Assembly (NCBI RefSeq): GCF_001270495.1
Contig: NZ_LGUR01000218.1
Coordinates: 1 to 64,000, forward strand
DNA from: Streptomyces viridochromogenes
GTDB lineage: Bacteria > Actinomycetota > Actinomycetes > Streptomycetales > Streptomycetaceae
Reading direction: 5' to 3'
DNA length: 64,000 nucleotides
A program made the position numbers and the translations under genes. Below are positions 8,040-17,738 of this stretch, in pieces (position 1 is the first letter of the stretch; the number at the start of each line of letters is the position of its first letter). Below the pieces are notes generated by a model. The model had not been told where the DNA came from, made no database searches, and worked only from the letters and a program-made list of their open reading frames with translations.

Positions 8040-8909
8040 ATGCAGCACGGTCCCGCGGTGCGCCGCAGAAAACTGGGCGCGGAACTGCGCGCGTTGCGCA
8101 CCGGAGCGGGACTCACCAGTGGTGAGGCGGCCCGGCTGGTGGGCTGGCACCAGTCCAAGGTGAGCCGGATCGAGACCGGCGCCAGCAGAGTGAAACCGGC
8201 CGATGTGCGGTTACTGCTCGACGCGTACGGCGTACAGGACGCCCGGCTACGGGAGTTGCTGCTGGTGTTGGCGGGCTCCGACGAGGGTGGCGGGCGGCAT
8301 CACTGGTGGCACGCGTACCGCGGAGTGCTGCCGCCGACGTACCGCGACTTCATCAGCCTGGAGTCCCAGGCGAGCGCGATGCGCACCTTGGAGACCTCCG
8401 TGGTGCCCGGTCTGTTGCAGACGCCCGAGTACGCGCGGGCGGTGACGCGGGCCGCGGTGGGCGGGCTCGACGACGACGCCGACGAACGCCTGGAGGCGCT
8501 GGTCGCGGTCCGTCTGGCCAGGCAGGACGTGCTGCACGCCGATCCGCCGCTGGTGCTGAGCGCGGTGCTCGACGAGGCGGTGCTGCGCCGGGAGATCGGC
8601 GGGCCGGAGGTGATGGCGCGGCAGTTGAGGCGGCTGGTGGAGGCGGCGCAACTGCCCCAAGTCCGGTTGCAGGTCCTGCCGTTCGCGGCCGGCGAGCATG
8701 TCGGCATCACCGGGCCTTTCGTTATTTTCTCATTTTCGCGCACTTCTGATCTGGATGTGGTTGTTCTCGACCACTTGACGAGTAGCCTCTACCTCGAACG
8801 GAAAGAAGACCTCCAGGCCTACACGGAGGCCTTCAACGCCCTTCGGATCCACGCCCTTTCGCCCGAGGAATCGATGGATTACATCGCCGCGTTGGCCGGC
8901 GGTGCGTAA
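8040..8909 (+). CDS. XRE-family regulator with DUF5753 (Scr1-type, WhiJ-like)
   Basis: 289-aa DNA-binding protein: N-terminal HTH (residues 8-65; ELRALRTGAGLTSGEAARLV, WHQSKVSRIETG) followed by the large DUF5753 domain (about 95-280) with the typical HHWWHAYRGVLP, VPGLLQTPEYARAV and LQVLPFAAGEH segments. The ATG at 8040 is preceded by AAGGAG with 6-nt spacing. The next gene encodes DUF397, the usual partner of this class, and the RsbW-like ATPase is divergent, forming the three-gene type known from WhiJ/AbaA-like loci that affect development and antibiotic production. Role here is inferred. Confidence 0.93.
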   Translation: MQHGPAVRRRKLGAELRALRTGAGLTSGEAARLVGWHQSKVSRIETGASRVKPADVRLLLDAYGVQDARLRELLLVLAGSDEGGGRHHWWHAYRGVLPPTYRDFISLESQASAMRTLETSVVPGLLQTPEYARAVTRAAVGGLDDDADERLEALVAVRLARQDVLHADPPLVLSAVLDEAVLRREIGGPEVMARQLRRLVEAAQLPQVRLQVLPFAAGEHVGITGPFVIFSFSRTSDLDVVVLDHLTSSLYLERKEDLQAYTEAFNALRIHALSPEESMDYIAALAGGA

Positions 8910-8918
8910 GGAGGCACC

Positions 8919-9146
8919 ATGACCGCAATGCCTCGGAACATGACGTCGACTACCGATCTGCGCGGTGCGCGATGGCTGCGCAGCAGCTACAGCACCGGAG
9001 CGAACAACTGCGTCGAGACGGCACGTCCGCACTCCGGCCCCTTGGCCGGACTGCTCGCCGTGCGCGACTCCAAGGACCCGGCCGGACCCGCGCTGCTCTT
9101 CTCCCCCGAGAGCTGGACGGGCTTCACGACCGCGTTCCAGTCCTGA
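8919..9146 (+). CDS. DUF397 small protein, partner of the XRE regulator
   Basis: 75-aa DUF397 protein with the hallmark WLRSSYSTGANNCVETA, VRDSKDP and SPESWTGF segments. It starts 9 bp after the XRE stop behind AAGGAGG, so it is translated in the same operon. DUF397 proteins are thought to modulate their cognate XRE regulator. Confidence 0.93.
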   Translation: MTAMPRNMTSTTDLRGARWLRSSYSTGANNCVETARPHSGPLAGLLAVRDSKDPAGPALLFSPESWTGFTTAFQS

Positions 9147-9177
9147 CCATTCCGATCATCCCTGACCGATTCCGATC

Positions 9178-9237
9178 GGTTCCACTCTGCGCGATTCCAC
9201 TCTGTCCGTTTCCACACTGCCCGTTCCCACTCTGATC
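9178..9237. repeat. Four tandem 15-bp repeats between convergent genes
   Basis: GGTTCCACTCTGCGC, GATTCCACTCTGTCC, GTTTCCACACTGCCC and GTTCCCACTCTGATC follow head to tail between the DUF397 gene and the end of bioF. The TTCCACTCTG core is conserved. Function unknown; I see no good hairpin terminator in this 131-bp gap. Confidence 0.65.
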
Positions 9238-9277
9238 AGGTCCGCCTGATGCGACGGCAGGGCCGTGTCACGCCGAC

Positions 9278-10405
9278 TCATGGTCGTGTCTCGCCGATCA
9301 CCCGTACAGCGCGTTCGATCTGCCCCTCGGAGAGGTCCGCGCGGGCGGTCAGCCTCAGCCGTGAGATGCCGTCGGGAACGGAGGGAGGACGGAAGCAGCC
9401 CACGGCGAGGCCGGCCGAACGGCACTCGGCCGCCCAGAGCACGGCCTCCTCCGGGGACGGCGCGCGTACGGAGACGACCGCGGCGTCCGGACGTACGGCT
9501 TCCAGGCCCGCGGCCGTCAGGCGGGTGTGCAGTTCGCTCGCCACCGTGCGGGCCCGCGCCGCGCGCTCCGGCTCGCGGCGCAGCAACCTCAGTGCCGCCA
9601 GGGCAGCTCCCGCCGCGGCGGGGGCGAGGCCCGTGTCGAAGATGAACGTCCGGGCCGCGTTGACCAGGTGGTCGATCACCCGGGCGGGGCCCAGCACGGC
9701 GCCGCCCTGGCTACCGAACGACTTGGACAGCGTGACCGTGACGACGACGTCGTCGGCGCCCGCGAGTCCCGCGGCGTGCGGGGCTCCGCGGCCGCCGTCG
9801 CCCAGCACGCCGAGGCCATGGGCGTCGTCGACGACCAGCCCGGCACCGTGTTCCCGGCATGCCTCGGCGAACCGGGCCAGCGGGGCGGCGTCGCCGTCGA
9901 CCGAGAAGACGGTGTCGGAGACCACGACGGCCGGCCCGTCGTGCGTCTGGAGCGCCTTGCGCACCGCGTCCGGGTCGGAGTGCGCCACGACCTGCGTCGC
10001 GCCCCGGGCCAGCCGGCAGCCGTCGATCAGCGAGGCGTGGTTGCCCGCGTCCGAGACGATCAGCGAGCCGTGCGGCGCCAGCGCGGTGACCGCGGCGAGG
10101 TTGGCCGCGTAGCCGGACGAGAAGACCAGGGCCGCCTCGAAGCCGCAGAAGTCGGCCAGCTCGCGCTCCAGCTCGGTGTGCAGCTCCGTGGTGCCCGTGA
10201 CGAGCCGGGAACCGGTGGCGCCGCCGCCCCACGTCCGCGCCGCCCGCGCCGCGCCCTCGGTCACCTCGGAATGGCGGGCCAGACCCAGGTAGTCGTTGCT
10301 CGCGAGATCGAGGAGCGGCGAGTCGGCGGGGCGCGGGCGCAGGGTCCGTACGAGTCCGGCGCGGCGGCGCAGCTCCGCCTGCTCGTCGATCCAGCCGAAC
10401 GCCAT
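9278..10405 (-). CDS. bioF: 8-amino-7-oxononanoate synthase (BioF)
   Basis: 375-aa PLP enzyme that condenses pimeloyl-thioester with alanine, the first ring-building step of biotin synthesis. Motifs: SNDYLGLA (36-43), GSRLVTGT (66-72), SGYAANLAA, DDAHGLGVLG (193-202), and the PLP lysine Lys228 in VTLSKSFGSQGG. The start MAFGWIDEQ follows GGAGGAG in the transcript; an in-frame GTG/ATG region 26 codons upstream is leader DNA. It is divergent from bioB across 146 bp, so the biotin genes share one control region. Confidence 0.96.
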   Translation of the reverse strand: MAFGWIDEQAELRRRAGLVRTLRPRPADSPLLDLASNDYLGLARHSEVTEGAARAARTWGGGATGSRLVTGTTELHTELERELADFCGFEAALVFSSGYAANLAAVTALAPHGSLIVSDAGNHASLIDGCRLARGATQVVAHSDPDAVRKALQTHDGPAVVVSDTVFSVDGDAAPLARFAEACREHGAGLVVDDAHGLGVLGDGGRGAPHAAGLAGADDVVVTVTLSKSFGSQGGAVLGPARVIDHLVNAARTFIFDTGLAPAAAGAALAALRLLRREPERAARARTVASELHTRLTAAGLEAVRPDAAVVSVRAPSPEEAVLWAAECRSAGLAVGCFRPPSVPDGISRLRLTARADLSEGQIERAVRVIGETRP

Positions 10406-10551
10406 GACTCCTCCGGGCTTTTGTAGGCAGTGCACAGACACTAGTCGCACGACCGACGGCGCACGGTGTGGCAATACCCACACATCGAAGTGACAGGGTT
10501 GTCCGAAGTCTCCTTGGCTCGGAGCCCCTCCGTACGTCAGGATCAGCTCCC
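10406..10551. promoter_or_regulatory. Divergent bioF/bioB control region
   Basis: A 146-bp gap must hold both promoters. The most evident structure is the inverted repeat GTGTGG-CAATAC-CCACAC at about 10467-10484. I do not recognise a BioQ or BirA operator, and assign no regulator. Confidence 0.35.
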
Positions 10552-11775
10552 ATGGACCTGCTGAACACGCTGGTGGACAAGGGGCTTCGGCGCGAGCTGC
10601 CGACCCGCGAGGAAGCCTTGGCCGTCCTCGCCACTTCCGACGACGACCTGCTCGATGTGGTGGCCGCGGCCGGCAAGGTGCGCCGGCACTGGTTCGGCCG
10701 ACGGGTGAAACTCAATTATCTCGTCAACCTCAAGTCCGGGCTGTGCCCCGAGGACTGCTCCTACTGCTCCCAGCGCCTCGGCTCCACCACCGGCATCCTG
10801 AAATACACCTGGCTCAAGCCCGACGAGGCATCCCAGGCCGCGGCCGCCGGTTTGGCGGGAGGTGCCAAGCGGGTCTGTCTGGTGGCGTCCGGGCGCGGCC
10901 CGACCGACCGTGACGTGGACCGCGTCTCGAAGACCATCAAGGCGATCAAGGACCAGAACGAGGGCGTCGAGGTGTGCGCCTGTCTCGGCCTGCTCTCCGA
11001 CGGCCAGGCGGAGCGGCTGCGCGAGGCCGGCGCCGACGCGTACAACCACAACCTCAACACCTCCGAGGCCACCTACGGCGAGATCACGAGCACGCACACC
11101 TACGCCGACCGCGTCGACACCGTGAACAAGGCGCACGCGGCCGGTCTGTCCGCCTGCTCCGGCCTGATCGCGGGCATGGGCGAGACCGACGAGGACCTGG
11201 TCGACGTCGTCTACTCGCTGCGCGACCTGGACCCGGACTCGGTACCGGTCAACTTCCTGATCCCGGTCGAGGGCACCCCGCTGGCCAAGGAGTGGAACCT
11301 CACCCCGCAGCGCTGTCTGCGGATCCTGGCGATGGTCCGCTTCGTCTGCCCCGACGTCGAGGTCCGCATCGCGGGCGGCCGTGAAGTCCACCTCCGTACG
11401 ATGCAGCCCCTCGCCCTGCACCTGGCCAACTCGATCTTCCTCGGCGACTACCTGACCACCGAGGGCCAGGCCGGCAAGGCCGACCTGGAGATGATCGCGG
11501 ACGCCGGGTTCGAGGTGGAGGGCGCCGACCAGGTGACGCTGCCGGAGCACCGGGCGACGGCCGGGGGCGGGTGCGGCTCGCACGAGAGCGCGGGCTGCGG
11601 GTCCCAGGAGAGTGCCGGGTGCGGCGGGCAGCACGACGGCGCCGGGTGCGGGTCGCACGAGGGCGGCGGTGTGTGCGGTACGGCCGCCGCCGCGCCGGTC
11701 GTCACCGAACCGCGCACCGACCTGGTCGCCGTACGCCGCCGGGGTGCCGGGACGGACCTCGCGCCCAATGCCTGA
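10552..11775 (+). CDS. bioB: Biotin synthase (BioB) with Cys/Gly-rich C-terminal tail
   Basis: 407-aa radical-SAM enzyme that inserts sulfur into dethiobiotin. The [4Fe-4S] cysteines are Cys65, Cys69 and Cys72 ([11 protein letters not shown]). The [2Fe-2S] ligands match Cys109, Cys142 or 144, Cys202 and Arg272. The catalytic domain ends near residue 335. A further about 70 residues are unusual: residues 338-376 contain [25 protein letters not shown] and CGSHEGGG in series, with cysteines at 341, 349, 357, 366 and 375. The start ATG at 10552 gives the family N-terminus; upstream in-frame codons are promoter DNA. It overlaps bioA by 8 bp. Confidence 0.97.
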   Translation: MDLLNTLVDKGLRRELPTREEALAVLATSDDDLLDVVAAAGKVRRHWFGRRVKLNYLVNLKSGLCPEDCSYCSQRLGSTTGILKYTWLKPDEASQAAAAGLAGGAKRVCLVASGRGPTDRDVDRVSKTIKAIKDQNEGVEVCACLGLLSDGQAERLREAGADAYNHNLNTSEATYGEITSTHTYADRVDTVNKAHAAGLSACSGLIAGMGETDEDLVDVVYSLRDLDPDSVPVNFLIPVEGTPLAKEWNLTPQRCLRILAMVRFVCPDVEVRIAGGREVHLRTMQPLALHLANSIFLGDYLTTEGQAGKADLEMIADAGFEVEGADQVTLPEHRATAGGGCGSHESAGCGSQESAGCGGQHDGAGCGSHEGGGVCGTAAAAPVVTEPRTDLVAVRRRGAGTDLAPNA

Positions 11776-13066
11776 GCCGCACCCCATGCCCGACCTGTCC
11801 GTGCCCGAACTGCTGGAACTCGACCGGCGGCACGTCTGGCATCCGTACGGCCCCATGCCCGGCCGCAGCGAACCACTCGTCGTCGAGTCGGCGAGCGGAG
11901 TGCGGCTGACCCTGGCGGACGGCTCGGGTGAGCTGGTCGACGGCATGTCGTCCTGGTGGTCGGCGATCCACGGCTACAACCACCCGGTGCTCAACGAGGC
12001 CGCCCGCGAGCAGCTCTCGCGCATGAGCCATGTGATGTTCGGCGGGCTCACGCACGAGCCCGCCGTACGCCTGGCGAAGCTCCTTGTCGACATGTCGCCC
12101 GACGGTCTGGAGCATGTCTTCCTCGCGGACTCCGGGTCGGTGTCGGTCGAGGTCGCGGTCAAGATGTGCCTGCAGTACTGGCGTTCGCTGGGCCGCCCCG
12201 GCAAGCAGCGGCTGCTGACCTGGCGCGGCGGCTACCACGGCGACACCTGGCAGCCGATGTCGGTGTGCGACCCCGAGGGCGGGATGCACGAGCTGTGGAC
12301 CGGTGTGCTCCAGCGCCAGGTGTTCGCGGACCCGCCGCCGGTGGAGTACGAGGAGTCGTACGCCGACCGTCTGCGGGCGCTGATCGAGCGGCACGCGCAC
12401 GAACTGGCGGCGGTGATCGTCGAGCCGGTGGCGCAGGGTGCGGGCGGGATGCGGTTCCACTCCCCCGCGTATCTGCGGGTGCTGCGGGAGGCGTGCGACG
12501 CGCACGACGTGCTGCTGGTGTTCGACGAGATCGCGACCGGGTTCGGGCGCACGGGCGCGCTGTTCGCGGCGGACCACGCGGCGGTGACGCCGGATGTGAT
12601 GTGCGTGGGCAAGGCGCTGACCGGCGGATACATGACGATGGCCGCCACCTTGTGCACCTCGCGGGTGGCCGACGGGATCTCGCGGGGCGAGGTTCCGGTG
12701 CTGGCGCACGGCCCGACCTTCATGGGCAATCCGCTGGCGGCCGCGGTCGCCTGCGCCTCGATCGAGTTGCTGCTCGGCCAGGACTGGTCGGCCGAGGTCA
12801 AGCGGATCGAGGCGGGGCTGCGGGACGGGCTGGCCCCGGCGGCCGACCTTCCCGGCGTGCGGGACGTACGGGTCCTCGGTGCCATCGGAGTCGTCCAGCT
12901 GGACCACGAGGTGGACATGCGGGCGGCGACCGCCGCCGCCGTACGGGAGGGCGTGTGGCTGCGGCCGTTCCGCGACCTCGTCTACACGATGCCGCCGTAC
13001 GTCACGGGTGACGTGGACGTGGCACGGATCGCCCGCGCGGTGTGCGCGGCCGCGCGGGAGGGCTGA
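11768..13066 (+). CDS. bioA: Adenosylmethionine-8-amino-7-oxononanoate aminotransferase (BioA)
   Basis: 432-aa class III PLP aminotransferase making 7,8-diaminopelargonate with SAM as amino donor. Motifs: HVWHPYGPM (22-30), [47 protein letters not shown] (252-263), and PLP Lys282 ([11 protein letters not shown]). The ATG at 11768 overlaps the bioB stop; a second in-frame ATG at 11786 is also possible, and neither has a strong ribosome-binding site, so translation is probably coupled to bioB. Followed 1 bp later by bioD. Confidence 0.97.
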   Translation: MPEPHPMPDLSVPELLELDRRHVWHPYGPMPGRSEPLVVESASGVRLTLADGSGELVDGMSSWWSAIHGYNHPVLNEAAREQLSRMSHVMFGGLTHEPAVRLAKLLVDMSPDGLEHVFLADSGSVSVEVAVKMCLQYWRSLGRPGKQRLLTWRGGYHGDTWQPMSVCDPEGGMHELWTGVLQRQVFADPPPVEYEESYADRLRALIERHAHELAAVIVEPVAQGAGGMRFHSPAYLRVLREACDAHDVLLVFDEIATGFGRTGALFAADHAAVTPDVMCVGKALTGGYMTMAATLCTSRVADGISRGEVPVLAHGPTFMGNPLAAAVACASIELLLGQDWSAEVKRIEAGLRDGLAPAADLPGVRDVRVLGAIGVVQLDHEVDMRAATAAAVREGVWLRPFRDLVYTMPPYVTGDVDVARIARAVCAAAREG

Positions 13067-13067
13067 C

Positions 13068-13784
13068 ATGCCGGTACTGGTGATCACGGGCACGGGCACG
13101 GAGGTCGGCAAGACGGTCACGACGGCCGCGGTCGCCGCGGCCGCGGTGGCCGCGGGCCGGTCGGTGGCGGTGCTGAAGGCCGCGCAGACGGGCGTGACGC
13201 CGGACGAGCGTGGTGACGCGGCAGAGGTCGCGCGGCTCGCGGGTACGGTGACGGCCGTGGAAGTCGCCCGGTATCCCGAGCCGTTGGCCCCGGCGACGGC
13301 CGCGCGGCGCGCGGGAAGGGCGCCGGTCCGTCCGCACGAGATCGCCGACGCCGCCGCCAAGCTGGCCGCCGAGCACGACCTGGTACTGGTGGAAGGGGCG
13401 GGCGGGCTGCTCGTCCGCTTCGACGAGGCGGGCGGCACCCTGGCGGACGCGGCCGAACTGCTGGCCGCGCCGGTCCTGGTGGTGGCGTCGGCGGGACTTG
13501 GCACGCTGAACACGACGGAGCTGACGGCGCGTGAACTGCGCGGTCGACGGCTGGACCTGCTCGGCGTGGTGATCGGCAGCTGGCCCGAGGCACCGGATCT
13601 GGCGTCGCGTTGCAATGTCGCGGACCTGCCGGACGTGGCGGCGGCGCCGCTGCTGGGCGCGGTGCCGGCGGGTGCGGGGGCGCTGGCACCCGCCGACTTC
13701 CGTGCCGCGGCGCCGGGTTGGCTGGCGCCACGGCTGTTCGGGACGTGGGACGCGGAGGGGTTCCGCGGGCGGGCGGCGCCGTGA
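13068..13784 (+). CDS. bioD: Dethiobiotin synthetase (BioD)
   Basis: 238-aa ATP-dependent enzyme that closes the ureido ring of dethiobiotin. P-loop GTGTEVGKT (8-16), KAAQTG (catalytic Lys and substrate-binding Thr), VEGAGGLLV, and the nucleotide-binding segment [20 protein letters not shown]. Start ATG one base after the bioA stop. Last gene of bioB-bioA-bioD; with bioF the pathway from pimeloyl-thioester to biotin is complete here, and no bioC/bioH-type genes for making the pimeloyl chain are seen. Confidence 0.97.
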   Translation: MPVLVITGTGTEVGKTVTTAAVAAAAVAAGRSVAVLKAAQTGVTPDERGDAAEVARLAGTVTAVEVARYPEPLAPATAARRAGRAPVRPHEIADAAAKLAAEHDLVLVEGAGGLLVRFDEAGGTLADAAELLAAPVLVVASAGLGTLNTTELTARELRGRRLDLLGVVIGSWPEAPDLASRCNVADLPDVAAAPLLGAVPAGAGALAPADFRAAAPGWLAPRLFGTWDAEGFRGRAAP

Positions 13785-13820
13785 GACGGGCGTGACAGGC
13801 AGGCATGCCATTCTCTGATC

Positions 13821-14324
13821 ATGACCAACGCCGAAGCCGCCGAAGACCGGCACGGCGACGAGTTGCCGCTGACTCCGGCACCCACCACACCGGCCGAGTG
13901 GGACGAGCTGATCGACGGCTGGGACGAGATCCGGCAGGGCTACTACCTGGGCGACGCGCGGCGTGCGGTGCTGGATTGCGCGAGGCATCTCCAGGCGAGC
14001 GTGACGGCCGGCGGCCCGGACACCGCGCTGTGGACCTTCGGGCTGGTGCTGACAGGCCCCTACGTCATCCACGCCCGCCCCGACGCGGCGGCCGAGGCCC
14101 TCGTGCGGGAGGCCATGAGCGCGGTCGAACGTGCTCTGGGGCGGACGCCCTGTCCCCATGAGGAGCATCCCTGTGACGACATGCCGCTCGATGTCGACCT
14201 GGACGACTTCCGGTGTGTCCTGGAGATGCGGGCCGAGCCCGAGGGTGATGGCGCCCCCGAGGCGGAGATCTGGGCCTGCCCGCGCAATCTCGCCGGGCTC
14301 GCCCGCGCCTTCTCCGACGTCTAG
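13821..14324 (+). CDS. Hypothetical protein
   Basis: 167-aa acidic soluble protein starting MTNAEAAEDR. It includes PAEWDELIDGWDEIRQGYYLGDARR and a region with three cysteines near CPHEEHPCDD. No family recognised. Coding is supported by consistent GC-ending codons. Its TAG stop and the stop of the convergent LuxR gene share the tetranucleotide CTAG, so the two genes touch end to end with no terminator between them. Confidence 0.7.
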   Translation: MTNAEAAEDRHGDELPLTPAPTTPAEWDELIDGWDEIRQGYYLGDARRAVLDCARHLQASVTAGGPDTALWTFGLVLTGPYVIHARPDAAAEALVREAMSAVERALGRTPCPHEEHPCDDMPLDVDLDDFRCVLEMRAEPEGDGAPEAEIWACPRNLAGLARAFSDV

Positions 14325-16816
14325 ACGGCCTCGTTCTCGTCGCCCTCGGCGACGATCCGCACCAGTTCGATGCGCGAGCGGATCCCGAGCCGGGTGAAGA
14401 CGCCCCGCAGGTGGTGGTCGATCGTGCGTGGGCTGAGGGCGAGGCGGGCGGCGATCTCGCGGTTGGTGGCGCCCTCGGCCGCCATCCGGGCGACCAGGAG
14501 CTGCTGGGCCGTAAGGCGGGTCGAGGGGTGTTCCGGCGTATCGGGCGTCGGTGCGGCGGGTGCGCCGAGGGCGCGCAGTTCGGTGCGGGCCTGGGTCGCG
14601 CAGTGCGGGGCGCCGAAGGAGTCGAACGCCTCCAGGGCGCTGTGCAGGCGGTCGCGTGCCTCCGTACGGTGGCGCAGTCGACGCAGGGCGCTGCCGAACA
14701 GCAGCTCCGTGCGGGCGCGTTCGAAGTCGCGGGTGCCGTGGGAGTGCAGGTCGAGTGCCGTGCGGTAGTGCTCCACGGCTTCCTCCCCGGGGGCGAGCAG
14801 GGCTCGGCAGCGGGCGCTGAGGGCCAGGTCGTCGGGGCTGCGCACGGTGCTCGCCCAGCGGTGGTAGTCGGCGTGGGCGACGCGGGCGACGCGGGTGTCA
14901 CCGGTACGGACCGCGGCCTCGACGTAGTGCGGGATCGCCAGATGGCGGATGGCCCGGTGGCCGTGGCCGGGGCCGAATCCGGCCAGGGCACGCAGTCGGG
15001 CGGCCGCGGCCGCGAAGCGGCCACTGCTCAGGTCGAGGAAGGCGAGCGCCCACTGGGCGAGGGCGGCGGGCAGACCCAGGCCACGGGCGAGGGCGTACGA
15101 CCGTGCGGTCGCGGCACGTTCGCGGCAGAGGTCCGCGTCTCCGGTGAGCGCCGCGAACATGGCCAGGGCCGCCTGGAGATGACAGGCGCCGTTGTCCTGA
15201 CCGATGGCGTGGGCCTGCCACAGCCCGTCCGCCGCGGCGGCCTCACCGGCGCGCGGGCGTCCGGTCCAGAAGTCGGCGTACGCACGGAACTCCATCGCCT
15301 GTGCCACGGTCACCGGGGTCCCCCGCGCCCGGGCGGAGGCGGCCGCACGCAGGGTCGCGGTGGCCGCGCGGGTGTGGTCGCCGAGGAGCAGGGCGGCGAT
15401 CCCGGCGTGGATCAGGACGGTCGGTTCGCCGCCCGGCCCGCACCGCCCGGCCGCGGCCCTCAGCAGGTCACGCGCGTCCTCGTACCGCCCGTCGAACGCG
15501 GCCACGAGCCCGCCGAGCGTGCCCGGTGGCACGACCCCGAGCCGATCGGCGATGCGGACGGCCTCGCGCAGGCGGCGCAGGTCTCCGGTGTAGACGGCGG
15601 CTTCGGTGGCGCGGGCCAGGAGGTGCTCGGCGCGGGCGGAGGCAGACCCTGAGATGGCAACCGCGGCCGGCTCAACGGGCGTTGGGTCCGCGGGCGTGGC
15701 CGGTACTACGGGAACTGGGCCCGATGGGACGGCGGGGGCGGCGGGGACTGCACGGACTGCTGCGGGTCCGGAAGGGGCGTGGGCCAGGGGCCGGGATGCC
15801 TCGTCCACGGCTTCAGCCGCCCGGGAACCCGCTTCCTTGGCGGCGGTCGCGGGGTCTCCGGCACCTGGGGTACCGGTGTCCGCGTCCGTCGACGCGGTGG
15901 GCACCGCTCCGCCGTCCGGCCGCACGGCCTCCGCCCCCGCCCGCACCACTCCGGTCAGCAACGCGTCGAACGCCTCTGCCGCGTTCCCCGCCCGGAGGGC
16001 GAGCACCCCGTTCAGCGCGTCGTCGGACCCGGCGGCGGCCAGCCTGCGCGCTCGGTCCCCGTCACCGGACTGCCAGGCGTACGCGGCAGCGCGGGCCGTC
16101 AGGCGGGTCTGCTCGCACGGGTCGGGGCAGAGTGTGGCGGCGCGCTCCGCCAGGGCCCTCGCCAGAGAGAGCCGCCCCGCGGCGCCCGCCCTGTGCGCGG
16201 CGACGCCGAGTTCGGCCGCCAGGCGCCCGCTCGGGCCCAGCGCTCCCGCACCCCGGTGCCAGGAACGCCACGGCGTCTCGCCCTCACCGCCCAGCACGCG
16301 GGCCAGCAGGCGGTGGACGTCGCGACGGTCGTTCGGGGAGCCGGTCTCGTAGGCCGCGATCCGCGTCCACGCGTCGCGGAACACGACCCCGCCCGCTCCC
16401 GCGTGTGCGATCCCGGCCGCCTCGGCGGCGTCCAGTGACCGTGTGTCGAGGCGGGCGGCCATGACGGCGCGCAGGAAGGCGTCCGTGGGGACCGGGTACT
16501 GGTCGGCCGCGGCGAGCACCAGCAACAGGCGCGTGTCGTCCGGCAACGCCCTGATCTCCGCCCGGCGTTCGCGCAGCAGTGACGGGGCCAGTTCGGCGGG
16601 TTCGGTCGGGAGCGGGTCGGCGCCCGTCGCCTGGCGGTCGGTCAGGCGCGGCACCAGTTCCACGGCGGCGCGGGGATCGCCGTATACGGCACGCAGCACC
16701 CGGACGCGGACGCCTTCGGGAAGCGTGGCGGCCAGTTGTCGCCACGCGTCCGTGAGCGGCCGCGGTGGCGAAGTGCCGTCCAGAGGCGGGGGGTTCACCG
16801 GAGTCACCACACACAT
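14321..16816 (-). CDS. Large LuxR-family regulator lacking a P-loop
   Basis: 831-aa protein with a C-terminal LuxR helix-turn-helix (about 768-825: LTAQQLLVARMAAEGATNRE, IAARLALSPRTIDHHLRGVF). The middle (about 395-740) is helical and TPR-like. Large LuxR (LAL) regulators normally begin with an AAA+ Walker A motif; none is present, and the first 200 residues look like the later part of such an ATPase module. Residues 298-390 are an Ala/Pro/Thr-rich low-complexity insertion. A truncated or diverged LAL-type regulator seems most likely. Start ATG at 16816 is uncertain; a GTG three codons in is possible. Confidence 0.8.
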   Translation of the reverse strand: MCVVTPVNPPPLDGTSPPRPLTDAWRQLAATLPEGVRVRVLRAVYGDPRAAVELVPRLTDRQATGADPLPTEPAELAPSLLRERRAEIRALPDDTRLLLVLAAADQYPVPTDAFLRAVMAARLDTRSLDAAEAAGIAHAGAGGVVFRDAWTRIAAYETGSPNDRRDVHRLLARVLGGEGETPWRSWHRGAGALGPSGRLAAELGVAAHRAGAAGRLSLARALAERAATLCPDPCEQTRLTARAAAYAWQSGDGDRARRLAAAGSDDALNGVLALRAGNAAEAFDALLTGVVRAGAEAVRPDGGAVPTASTDADTGTPGAGDPATAAKEAGSRAAEAVDEASRPLAHAPSGPAAVRAVPAAPAVPSGPVPVVPATPADPTPVEPAAVAISGSASARAEHLLARATEAAVYTGDLRRLREAVRIADRLGVVPPGTLGGLVAAFDGRYEDARDLLRAAAGRCGPGGEPTVLIHAGIAALLLGDHTRAATATLRAAASARARGTPVTVAQAMEFRAYADFWTGRPRAGEAAAADGLWQAHAIGQDNGACHLQAALAMFAALTGDADLCRERAATARSYALARGLGLPAALAQWALAFLDLSSGRFAAAAARLRALAGFGPGHGHRAIRHLAIPHYVEAAVRTGDTRVARVAHADYHRWASTVRSPDDLALSARCRALLAPGEEAVEHYRTALDLHSHGTRDFERARTELLFGSALRRLRHRTEARDRLHSALEAFDSFGAPHCATQARTELRALGAPAAPTPDTPEHPSTRLTAQQLLVARMAAEGATNREIAARLALSPRTIDHHLRGVFTRLGIRSRIELVRIVAEGDENEAV

Positions 16817-16925
16817 GACGTTACTGGCGAGTTAATTGAACCGTAAAGACCGGCGATTTCGCCGATGCGGCGCGCGTAGACCCGGCTCGACACTCCTGAC
16901 AACCCCACACGTTTCAGGAGGCATC

Positions 16926-17612
16926 ATGCAGCGCCCCAAGCGTCGCATCGCCACGGCCGTCTCGGCCCTGGCCGCATCGCTCCTTCTGTCACTGTCCCTC
17001 TCCCCCACCCCCGCGCATGCCGCGACCCACAACCCCGTCGTCTTCGTCCACGGCCTGAGCAGCTCGGCGAGCAGCTGGGACGACTGGGCCGGCTACTTCG
17101 AGGCCGACGGCTACACCGCCGCCGAGCTGGACGCCTGGTCCTACGACTGGGGCCAGTCGAACGCCACCACCGCCCGGCAGCTCGCGACCGAGATCAGAAA
17201 CGTGCTCGCCCGGACGGGCGCCTCGAAGGTCGACCTGGTCGTCCACTCCATGGGCGCGCTCAGCTCCCGCTACTACCTCAAGAACCTCGGCGGGACGTCG
17301 TATGTCGACGACTTCGTCTCCACGGCCGGCGTGAACCACGGCACCTCCACCGCCTCGTGGTGTGCGTGGCTGTACACCTCCTGCGCGGAGATGAACACCG
17401 GCAGCTCGTTCCTCAGCTCCCTGAACTCCGGCGACGAGACCCCGGGCGGTGTGTCGTACGCCAGCTACTGGTCGAACTGCGACGACGCGCTCACGCCCGA
17501 CACCACCGCGATCCTGAGCGGCGCCACCAATGTCGAGGTCGGCTGCGTCTCGCACACCGACATGAACAACGACCACGGCGTGTACGAGCAGGTCCGGGAC
17601 TTCATCGGCTGA
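16926..17612 (+). CDS. Secreted triacylglycerol lipase/esterase (class 2 lipase type)
   Basis: 228-aa exported alpha/beta hydrolase. Signal peptide about residues 1-32 ([20 protein letters not shown], cleavage after AHA). Oxyanion HG motif VVFVHGLSS (38-46), nucleophile Ser108 in [10 protein letters not shown], and His210 or His217 near the C-terminus with an Asp around 187-192 completing the triad. Four cysteines (146, 153, 184, 207) could form two disulfides, consistent with secretion. AGGAGG precedes the ATG by 6 bp. Confidence 0.92.
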   Translation: MQRPKRRIATAVSALAASLLLSLSLSPTPAHAATHNPVVFVHGLSSSASSWDDWAGYFEADGYTAAELDAWSYDWGQSNATTARQLATEIRNVLARTGASKVDLVVHSMGALSSRYYLKNLGGTSYVDDFVSTAGVNHGTSTASWCAWLYTSCAEMNTGSSFLSSLNSGDETPGGVSYASYWSNCDDALTPDTTAILSGATNVEVGCVSHTDMNNDHGVYEQVRDFIG

Positions 17613-17738
17613 CCTGGCCGGGAAGCAGCAGGAAGGACACGGAACGACCAGGAACGACGGCCACCGCGGCGGCGGGGGGTGCGTCGGCCCCGTACGGGGG
17701 ACAATCAGGGTGAGTCCCGTCCCACCCGGGAGGTCCCC

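Noticed and set aside
11702..13888. 728-codon minus-strand frame opposite bioA and bioD
   Set aside because: Shadow of two recognisable biotin enzymes; composition is Arg/Ala/Ser-rich without domains.
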